This document shows, one piece after another, positions 55,075-64,000 of a DNA stretch of 64,000 bases. Where the stretch lies: NCBI GenBank assembly GCA_951213105.1, contig OX578144.1:79037801-79101800 (forward strand), written 5' to 3'. Below the pieces are notes generated by a model. The model had not been told where the DNA came from. It worked only from the letters and a program-made list of their open reading frames with translations, and ran no database searches. A program made the position numbers and the translations under genes. Position 1 is the first letter of the stretch. Every line of letters starts with the position of its first letter. Source of the DNA: Amaurobius ferox (taxonomy: Eukaryota > Arthropoda > Arachnida > Araneae > Amaurobiidae).

Positions 55075-56006
55075 TCTGTTGTGGGCAGCACATCACTTTC
55101 CTTATATAATGCAATGAATTTAGTACTTTTACAGTGAAAAAAATAGGTTATTCTTATAGTAGATACTTATATTCTTTACAAGATATTGAATTTTCGTCAT
55201 TTAGTCACCATTTTCAATGATTTAGCGTCATTTTTATCTATTTGGAGAGAATTCCGTTAATTTGGTAACATTTAAAAAAGTCGCCAAGTTGGTGATATTC
55301 CGCCAAATTTGTCACTAAAATCTCGCCAAGCAATATGAACGGAGAAATAAGTTATTCTTATAGCAGATAAATGACTATTTGCGTTCAAATACAAAAGTAT
55401 TACTCAAAGTAACTTTTCTCATGAATGGAACGAGATAGATCCACAAAAATAATGTCACCAAATATATCGAATAATATTACATATGAAAAGTGAACATATT
55501 TCTCAACAGTTAATATTTCTTTTTATAGAATTTTTTGATAAATTTATTTGAAAAATGTGCAATATCTCGAGACCGGTTCACGCTAGAATTCTAAAGTTTA
55601 TGTTAATCGTTTTCTATGAAAAAATTACATAAGAAATGTCTATTTGCCTAACTTTATTAAAGGTTTTGATTTTTTGATAATTTTTTTCAAAATTTCACTC
55701 GAAAATTTAGGGGGTTCTGAACATTCAATTGTGTTTAAAAACAATAGGCTTCCAGTATTTATGGATTGTAATTTTTGTACCAATTTTCATCCGAATCGCT
55801 CTATTCGTTCGTGAGATATCGTCTTCACAGACTCACTGACACACACACACACATATACTTTCACACACGCACACGCACACACACAGACAGACATGACCTC
55901 ACGAATGTTCGATTCGTGATCAAGGATGCTTGAAACGTGCTCTCCCGTCGAAAACTCGAATTCGAATTTTCGACCCCGTCACAATACGATGTATATAAGG
56001 AAAGTA
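55075..56006 (+). mobile_element. Family B element, copy 11 (3' hairpin partly deleted)
   Basis: 5' end TCTGTTGTGGGCAGCACATC, CGCCAA module (55270-55330), ATATCTCGAGACCGGTTCAC (55562), CA tract 55837-55886. The 3' end reads CACAATACGATGTATATAAG, so the first hairpin arm is missing. It faces B copy 12 tail to tail, 108 bp away. Confidence 0.83.
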
Positions 56007-56114
56007 AAAATACTATGTTCATTTTCTGTACAGTATATTTGCTAGTGTATATTTGCTTCACTTTGTTACTACATATATATAATTTCATAGTACATGCATG
56101 TACTATATTATTTT

Positions 56115-57034
56115 TACTTTCCTTATATACATAATGTATAAGGAAAGTATTGTGACGGGGTCGAAAATTCGAATTCGAGTTTTCGATCGGAGAGCACGTT
56201 TCAAGCATCCCTGATCGCGAACATTTTGGAAGTGATGTCTTTCTGTGTGTGTGTGTGCGTGTGTGAAAGTATATGTGTGTGTGTCAGTGAGTCTGTGGAG
56301 ACGATAACTGACGAACGAATGAACCGATTTGAACGAAATTTGGTACAAAAATCACAATCCGTGAATACTGAAAGCCTATTGTTTTTAAACGTTATCGAAT
56401 GAAAATCATCATTTGAAAAAATCATCAAAAAATCAAAAGCTTTACTAAAGTTGCGCAAATAGACATTTCTTATGTAATTTTTCCTTAGAAAACAATTGAC
56501 ATAAACTTTAGAACGCTAGCATGAACCGTTCTCGAGATATTGTACATTTTTCAAATAAATTTATTAAAAAATCCCACAAATTAAAAAAATATATTAACTG
56601 TTGAGAAACCTTTTCACTTTTCATATGTAATATCATGCGATAAATTCGGTGACATCATTCTCGTGGATCTTGCTCGTTTCATTCATGAGAAAAGATACTT
56701 TGAGTATTACTTTTGTATTTGAACACCAATAGTCATTTATCTGCTATAAGAATAAATTATTTCTCAATTTATAACGCTTGGCGAGATTCTGGCGACGAAT
56801 TTGGCGGCATGTAGCCAACTTGGCGACTTTTTTAAATGCTACCAAATTAACGAAAATCTTACCAAATGGATAAAAATGACGCTAAATCAATGAAAATGAC
56901 GACTAATTGACGAATATTCAATATCTTGGAAAGAATATAGGTATCTACTATAAGAAAAACCTATTTTTTTACTGTAAAAGTAGTAAATCCATTGCATTAT
57001 ATAAGGAAAGTCATATGTTGCCCACATCAGATTT
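56115..57034 (-). mobile_element. Family B element, copy 12
   Basis: 3' hairpin 56115-56151, GT tract 56243-56285, GTTCTCGAGATATTGTACA (56528), TTGGCGA module (56777-56870), 5' end TCTGATGTGGGCAACATATG on minus (57011-57032). Confidence 0.87.
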
Positions 57035-57270
57035 GTCATTGTATTATCAAGATTTTCATATTTAGAAAAATTAACTCCAAATTGAACTTTCGTTTTGCTT
57101 TGAAATAAGTAAATTGGTCAACTATTAAGTAATTATTCTTTTAATGTAGAAAATAATATTTAAAATTTCAGTCTTGAGTGTGTGCTCATTTGTAAATGTT
57201 GAACTATACTGCTTCCTAAAAGATAGATTTATCGACCGCTTTTTTCAGTTCAGTTCAATTGTACGTTTAT

Positions 57271-58200
57271 TACTTTCCTTATATACATAATGTATAAAGT
57301 CTTGTGACGGAGTCGAAAATTCGAATTCGAGTTTTTGACGGGAGAGCACGTTTCAAGCATCCCTGATCACGAATCAGACCTCTTAAACACGAAAAACTGT
57401 ATTTTGCATGACGTCTGTGTGTGTGTGTGTGTGTGTGTGTGGAGACGATATCTCACGAACGAATGGAGCGATTCGAATGAAATTTGGTACAAAAATCACA
57501 ATCCATGAATACTGGAAGTCTATTGTTTTGAAACACAATCGAATGTTCAGAACCCCCTAAATTTTCGAGTAAAATTTTGAAAAAATCATCAAAAAATCAA
57601 AACCTTTAATAAAGTTACGCAAATAGACATTTCTTATGTAATTTTTCCTTAGAAAACGATTGACATAAACTTTAGGACGCTAGCATGACCTGTTCTCGAG
57701 ATAATGCACATATTTTTTAAATAAATTTATCAAAAAATCCCATAAATTAAAGAAATTATATTTGTTATGAAACATGTTCACTTTTCATATGTAATAGCAT
57801 GCGATAAATGTGGTGACATCATTCTCGTGGATCTAACTCATTCCATTCACGAGAAAAGGTACTTTGAGTAATACTTTTGTATTTGAACGCCAATAGTCAT
57901 TTATCTGCTGTAAGAATAACATATTTCTCCGTCCATAACGCTTGACGAGATTTTGGAGACGAATTTGGTGGAATGTCACCAACTTGGCGACATTTTTAAA
58001 TGTTGCCAAATTAACGGAAATGTCGCCAAATGGATAAAAATGATGCTAAATCAATGAAAATGACGACTAATTGAAGAAAATTCAATATCTTGGAAAGAAT
58101 ATAAGTATCAACTATAAGAATAACATTTTTTTAACTATAAAAGTAGTACATTTATTTCATTATACAAGGAAAGTCATGTGCTGCTCACATCAGATTTTTT
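57271..58200 (-). mobile_element. Family B element, copy 13 (3' hairpin partly deleted)
   Basis: TACTTTCCTTATATACATAA is followed by TGTATAAAGTCTTGTGACGG, so the second hairpin arm is shortened. GT tract 57414-57440, TTGGCGA-type module (57945-58030), 5' end TCTGATGTGAGCAGCACATG on minus (58175-58196). Confidence 0.85.
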
Positions 58201-59224
58201 TTTTGTATATATTTAAAGACCCTAACACAGTTTAATTCTAAAGGGATGCTTACAGTGCAATTTTCTAGCATATCGCTTTCATGCAACAAATTAAACATCA
58301 GGGTACGAAATTCCCACTCGCATCTCACCAATGGCGAGGGGATTTTTCATCTAGCGAGTGAAAAGTATAGATATTATGTTTCTTAATGCAATTTTTGTTT
58401 CGAGAAACGCATTATGCACAGTTTTATTAATTGTACTGGCAGGTAAAAAAAAATTTTTTTTCTGAGTAAGCGCTGAAATTTCTTACCCTGTCTATATATT
58501 ACAAAACCGAGAAGAGGATAAGAAACTTGTTTATAGTGAGAATTTTGTACTGCTAAATTCAGTTGGTTAAATACATTTAGCATCCTAGGACTTTACTTTA
58601 AATATATTTTTAAATATATGTTAAAATAGAAAAGTATATGACTCTTCTGATGAGTAGATATTTAGTATTTGAAAAAAGAAACAAAGTAATATGAAATTTC
58701 TTTACATTTGTTGTGTAAATTGTATACACAAGCACCTTACAATGGATGGAAAAGATAAATGTTTGAGCTTTGCGCTTAAAACAGAAAGTATTGTAACAGA
58801 AATCAATTATTTGAATTCGTTTCTTCTGATTTATACATTTATGTGAGTGTGCATAACAGAGACAACTTCCCCTCTAAGGATTTCAAAGTTATTATATTTC
58901 TTATATAATTTGCTAATTTGCCTTGCAGAATTAAACTTTCATCATTAGAACATTAGTCCATCCAAATTGAGCAGATATTCGAACAAAATTGAGTACATTC
59001 AAAGGACATTAAAACGGAACTATAAGTACTACTTCTAAACTATATAAGCTATCTCAAGAAATTTAAAGTAAAATTTCGTTAGATATCTAACAAAATTTGT
59101 GTAATATTATTTATGTTTTTCAGAACATTTATAAAAAAAGCTTTTTATAAAATACTTTACTTTCATAATATCGAACACCTGAAGTAAAATACCATCATCT
59201 ATGACTCTTCACTAAAAAAAAAAA
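58201..59224. other. Unassigned stretch
   Basis: One kilobase of AT-rich DNA between B copy 13 and C copy 5. No repeat match, no gene signal. Confidence 0.4.
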
Positions 59225-60355
59225 TCTGATTTGGGCAGCACATGACTTTCTTTCTCTGCAGACTTCAATTCATATTTTCTTTATTTCTTTAATAATTCAT
59301 TAGATTGAGTTTAATTGCACCAAATAACACTAAATTTGCATTTTTAATTCAATTTTTGTTTTTATTTGATAATTGGACATTTTTCCGATAGCGGCGTAAC
59401 AAAAATGCAAGAAATCTCAAATATCATGAGAACGGTTAGTCCTAAAGTATAATGGAGTGTTGTTGTTGTTGTTGTTGAAACCCAGACTGTCCGACCTACC
59501 AGAAAGGTGTAAGGTAACTGTTTGGATGGTCGGGAAGTGCCACCCAATTTAGATCGGAACCCAGTGGGGAAGGCATCCACAAGGACCGTACCCTCCTTCC
59601 CCTACCACCAACCTCTCGGAAGGACTTACGGACCCACATGTTTAACGTGATCGTACTCCGCGTGAACACGGCGGCAGTTTTGGCAGTGGCTGGAATCGAA
59701 CCCGGGCCTACCGAGTGCAACTCCAGCGCGCCAACCAATAGGCTACCGCGCCCAGTATAATGGAGTGTGTTATATTGTTATATTCTTTTCCTCGTCAAAA
59801 ATTGCGTATAAAACAAGAATTTAATTAATGCATTTCAACATACGTAGTCTTTTTTTTTTTTTTTTTTAGATTTTGGCGATTTTTGCGGGCCATTTCGTAA
59901 AAAAGGCAGGTTGTTATTTTCCGAATCGTACCAAAATCGAATCAGCACCAGAGTGTCCCACAAGTAACTTATCTGCCAAATATTGTGAAATTTGGTCAAT
60001 TATTATTTTAGCTGGGGTGGGTACAGGAAATTTTTGCGGCCATTTCGTAAAAAAGGGCGGGTTCTGTTTTAACAAATCGTACCAAAAACTAATCAGCACC
60101 AGGGTCACATCCAAGTGACTTACCTACTAAATTTTATGAAATTCGGTCCATTAGTTTTTGAGTTAGAGTGGATACATACATGGAACAGACACACAGACAG
60201 ACAGGCAGACACACACACAGACGTCACGCTAAAAATAGTTTTTTTTCGTATTCTAGAGGTCTCGAAACGTGTAGATCCGTCGAAAACTCGAGTTGCGATT
60301 TTCGACATGATTCCAATACTTTCCCTATTCATTACCACGTATTGCAGGGAAAGTA
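59225..60355 (+). mobile_element. Family C element, copy 5, carrying a nested SINE-1
   Basis: 5' end TCTGATTTGGGCAGCACATG then ACTTTCTTTCTCTGCAGAC. The body is interrupted at 59461-59753 by a SINE-1. It resumes with TATATTCTTTTCCTCGTC, GGCCATTTCGTAAAAAAGG (twice), ATTCGGTCCATTAGTTTTTG, an ACAGACACACAG tract (60183-60222), and the 3' hairpin 60317-60355 (ACTTTCCCTATTCATTACC, then ACGTATTGCAGGGAAAGTA). Confidence 0.88.
59446..59768 (-). mobile_element. SINE-1, full length with 15-bp target duplication
   Basis: The best-preserved SINE-1 copy: 293 bp (59461-59753) between perfect AGTATAATGGAGTGT repeats (59446-59460 and 59754-59768). Minus-strand features: box A region TAGCCTATTGG (59735-59745), B box GGTTCGATTCC (59692-59702), body, and (CAACAA)n tail. 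The target is the C-family phrase that reads CCTAGTGTAATGGGG in copy 4. Confidence 0.95.
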
Positions 60356-61652
60356 AAAAGTGAATAAACTATATATTGTTTACGTATGGTTTTCCTTGCA
60401 TATTGGTTGTCTTTATAGTCTACAATTTCTATTTTAAATGCATACTTTGAGCAAGAGACATTCACATTACACTAAATCTGATTTTCTTAAGTTGTTTATA
60501 AATTATCTCGATATATATACCTTATTTGGAGTAAATTGTATAAATTTAAAATTGATGTACTGGTACATAATGTACTGGTATATTGATGAATTGGTATATA
60601 ATTACGAAATGTGCACGCAGCAAGTGCATGTTTTATGGGCAAATTACCATGTATCTTAGAACCAAATTTGTTTGGTTTGTTTCGAAGGCATCGCAACATA
60701 GTGCAAAATTTGCTTATGTGTACATTATACACACAAAGACACGGGTAAAAATTTTATCAGTATGCAACGATGGGTAAAATTTCAAAAACATTACAAAGTT
60801 GTTTTTTTTGCATTTGTGTGCCAAACGGCTTTAGTTGCAAATTTGGGTTGATCAAATTTGCAAATCAAATTGTGTATTGTAACAACAACTGTGGTGCTCG
60901 TGAAAAAGTGAATATCATGGTATTTCAAGTGATTATTAACAAACTAACTGCACGATCACATTCTCACCTCAAATACCAGCATCCATGGGACCAGTTTCGC
61001 GTTATGTGTAGAACTTCAGCTCGGAATAGAAGCAAAGGCAGCAAGAAAACTTGCTCTGTTCCGAAATGTTGCAAACATCTCTGGAGATCGATAAATTCAG
61101 TCCCACCAAGCAACCGGAATTAAATGGTATAAAGATTGAGCTCAATGTGTCCGAAGCTGCAATGGTCAAGTTCATGCTCACAGAACCTGCCTAAAAAATA
61201 GTTCAACAAGTTAGAATCGCGCTCCCACTACAGATACCAGTATTCGTGGACCAGTAATTTTTGTAGTTATTAACAGTAATTAATTAGCTACATTTTTAAA
61301 ATAACTTTACCCAATCCTGTTGAAAATCTTTTCTGCGGATTAGGATAAAATTTTGGTTCTTTGCTAAATCGTAGGTTGATCTGGCGCTGTTTACTTTTGG
61401 GTGCAAATCAAACACAATTTATGAAATGTCAAGAATAGTGGGGCAAATTATAAAAATAAGCATTCTTTCATACACTTTGAACTAGCTCTGAAATTCAAAT
61501 AAATACTACTTTAGTTCCATTTATTGAACATTTTTAATAGTTAAGATTACGCTCTTATTGCAAATATAAGATTCTGTGGATCGCTTCCGCGTTCGTTGTA
61601 CACCTATCAGTATAAAAATTGCCGATATCTGAAATGGTACAAAAAAACTCGT
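60356..61652. other. Unassigned stretch
   Basis: Unique DNA. A 117-codon ORF (60770-61123) is the longest non-repeat ORF here; it is Cys/Lys/Ser-rich without a recognisable domain. A short GTACTGGTA(C/T)AT repeat lies at 60558-60600. Confidence 0.4.
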
Positions 61653-61842
61653 TATGTGCCACAATTTCACGAATCTGAATGAGAACCAAAAGTGTCAATT
61701 CTACAAGTTAGTTGGTTTCAAATGTCTTGAAAATTTATTTCAGACTATGCATGGGGCTACAGTCAAGTTCGTAGTTACGAAACCTGTCTACAGGGGGCGT
61801 TCCCGTTCCCAAAGCTATAATTACATGAAATTGTGGCACATA
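61653..61842. repeat. Inverted repeat, possible MITE-like piece
   Basis: TATGTGCCACAATTTCA (61653-61669) and TGAAATTGTGGCACATA (61826-61842) are perfect 17-bp reverse complements. A third, related arm TTATGGCACATAAC lies at 61859-61872. No target duplication was found. Confidence 0.6.
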
Positions 61843-61872
61843 GTCACTATTTGCAAAATTATGGCACATAAC

Positions 61873-63475
61873 AAATTTTCTCACTGTCATTGCAGATTTT
61901 TGGCTCTGTAATCCTGGTTCACCTCTCTGAAGTGACACAGATTTAGTGATTGTGAGTTTGATGGAGATGAATTACCTCGATTTCGGGAGTAGCGGGTTTT
62001 TTGTGTGAGTCCCAGCCCTCGCTGCAAAACTTAACTCTTTCAAATTACGGGGTTGACCAAATTTTGTAATTAGTGAAAACCGTCGGCGACTGGGGGTCAT
62101 GACTTGGCATGTAATTTTCGGCCCATGCCCGGTGAATGATTCCGGTGACCGCCTCCCTTAACTGAGGGTCTCATCGGAAAATATTTTTCGATCCCAAAAC
62201 TCCCTTTAATATGTTGTAATCTCCACTACGGTCACCGTGGGACATTTTTCCCAAACCTGGCATTGAAGATATCAGCTATTCTATACAGACGAGCGCATAA
62301 AAAGCGTGAAATAGGGCCATGACTTTATCTTCAATGGAATTATAATTGAACTTTTTGGAATGCCATTACAGGTTGCGTAACTAATTTTAATAATAGTTAT
62401 CCTAGTTTGTAGAGGGTTTATGTGCTGCTTCATTTCATACTTTTTTAATTTATTTTACCTTTAATTCTATAAACTGCAAAGTAGAATGGAACTAATTTTC
62501 ACAATAATAACTTTAAAACGACAATTTTTTTTTTCATTTTATCTTAATACTCTCTGTATTTACTATTTCTTTTAAATATTCCACGCAATTTCCCTGATTT
62601 AGATTTGTTATGTAGTTTTTGTTAATAAAAACGTTTCTTAAAACTTCCATATGCGTGCACTTAATTCTTTATCCCCTTTTCGTTATTCTATAGGAGCCCC
62701 TTCAGCATTTACCCCACGTCACTATCAGTTAAAGTTAAATTTCTCTTCACTGGCCTAAACAGTCATTCCGTTTTCTCTCCGGGGCTTTTATACCAGATAT
62801 CACATTTGACAGTTAATATGCTAATCTTTAATGAATTATCAGAATGTTGACGTAGAAAAGAATTTACTAAGGTGAGTGGGGGGGGGGGGAGTCTTTTATT
62901 TTGGTAGGTTTCTAGAAAATTGAATTTCTAAAGTAAGTAAAAAGTGTTCTTATAATTTTATCGCTGTTATTTCAGGAGTCAGCAGTGTTTTATTTCATCT
63001 AAACTACCGACGTGAACATATTAAAAGTTTTCAATAATTTAATTCGCACGAAGAATAAAACATGTCGCTACATCCAGTCAAGTCGGGGCTTATCAATTCC
63101 TGGATGGATATATGTAAAATGAAAAGGTTTATATTGATTGGCATTTGAAGGAGATAAAAATGTCTTATCAAAACAGTGGCCCTGTGATGGCATTTAAAAA
63201 TGCATAAAAGGTCAAATTTTGATCTTGTTATATGCCATGCATATGCCATTATACCTCCGTTTTAATGTGACGGTGCGGCAGAGATCTCATATGTGAAGTC
63301 AGACGTAAATCAAGGCTACACAGCATCAATATTAAGATAAAATATCTAACGTATAAAAAGCTTTCGTTCAAAAGTTATTCTTTAAAAATTTTCTTAAAAA
63401 TATTTTTTTAAGTTCATTATTTCAATTTAGCAATAGCTTAGTGAACTTATGAATTATTGCACGGGCACAACTCGT
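61873..63475. other. Unassigned stretch
   Basis: Unique DNA, GC-richer at 61960-62260, with a G run at 62877-62889. No supported gene or window repeat. Confidence 0.4.
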
Positions 63476-63638
63476 TATCCTTCCAAGAGGTTGGAGGTAG
63501 GGGCAGGAGGGTACGGTCCCTGTGGATGCCTCCCCTACTGGGTTTGGTCTAAATTGGGTGACTCTCCTCCCGGCCTTCCAAACAGTTACCTTACACCTTT
63601 CTGGTAGGTCGGACGGTCTGGGTCTCAACAACAACAAC
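63476..63638 (+). mobile_element. SINE-1, 5'-truncated
   Basis: It enters the SINE-1 body at ATCCTTCCAAGAGGTTGG and runs to GGTCTGGGTCTCAACAACAA. A flanking duplication is not clear. Confidence 0.85.
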
Positions 63639-64000
63639 GGGCGAACTCGGTTGTTTCCCTCCAGCGTCCCAAACCCCAGAGTACTTGTGGACGCTTCTTG
63701 GGATGCACGTATGCATTGCTTGACTGAAGATTTGGTAATGTTCGTCCGCCTTCTCATATTTTAAAATCAAATGCCCCATGCTGCAAGATTGTTTTCTTTT
63801 TCGTTCGTTAGGGGGACTTATTTCGCGCTAGGTGTCTTCGTGGTCCAAGCTGACACTCCTCACTGCTTACACATGTTCACATACACTGGCACATATACAT
63901 ACACTCACACATGGTCAAAACACCCGCACACACACATACAGATGGACATCTTTTCAAAATATTCAAATAGGTTCATGAGATTTTAAAACGTTCTTATCAG
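63639..64000. other. Unassigned stretch with CA-rich tract
   Basis: CACACATACA-type simple sequence at 63865-63940, then GATGGACATCTTTTCAAAAT. It resembles the microsatellite zone of B-type elements, but the window ends before it can be judged. Confidence 0.35.

Noticed and set aside
60770..61123. 117-codon ORF as a gene
   Set aside because: No recognisable domain or splice context; kept only as a note in the unassigned stretch.

Overview
This window reads as non-coding, repeat-dense nuclear DNA of an animal, most likely an arthropod. It is AT-rich, has long CA, GTCT and AT microsatellites, tRNA-derived SINEs, decayed Tc1/mariner and hAT transposases and a 5S rRNA-derived copy, and shows no operons or ribosome binding sites. 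The Tc1 relatives and the (CAA)n-tailed SINEs would suit a chelicerate such as a spider, but that rests on family resemblance only. I found no intact host gene. The only non-repeat coding candidate is a weak terminal exon near 50.2-50.45 kb.

Layout. From 1 to 6.3 kb there are three arrays of a tRNA-derived SINE (SINE-1) joined head to tail through one recurrent junction, plus two long copies of a 570-585 bp downstream block. From 6.5 to 8.2 kb lie an RTE-like 3' end and a family-D element. From 9.7 to 15.2 kb there are a 158-bp tandem repeat, AT microsatellites, a mariner stub and a broken Tc1 transposase. A GC-rich, unexplained 470-bp patch follows at 15.5-16.0 kb. From 16.1 to 43 kb most of the DNA belongs to three families of non-autonomous elements (called B, C and D here) and a fourth repeat (F). 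A second Tc1, a second SINE (SINE-B), a 5S-SINE chimera, a third Tc1 remnant and a 75-bp minisatellite sit among them. From 43 to 49 kb there are a hAT remnant, a decayed 119-bp tandem repeat and three copies of SINE-C. From 49 to 54 kb there are stacked SINE-1 insertions, the exon candidate, and a Tc1 copy split by a SINE and then partly duplicated. From 55 to 60.4 kb come three more B copies and a C copy carrying a nested SINE-1.

The strongest biology here is the element set B, C and D. Each has a small hairpin at the 5' end, then a short subterminal motif. That motif is complementary to one arm of a hairpin at the 3' end. A microsatellite sits just inside the 3' hairpin. B and C share their first 20-27 bases but have different bodies, and their 5' motif and 3' hairpin arm change together. 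This is the layout of non-autonomous Helentron/Helitron2-type rolling-circle elements (HINEs). No helicase is present in the window, so the class is an inference.

The second highlight is a 118-bp 5S rRNA-like sequence fused to a SINE-1 that lacks its B box. The whole fusion sits between perfect 13-bp direct repeats, so the chimera appears to have inserted as one retroposon.

Element ends are read by eye and may be off by several bases. Family letters are local labels, not database names.
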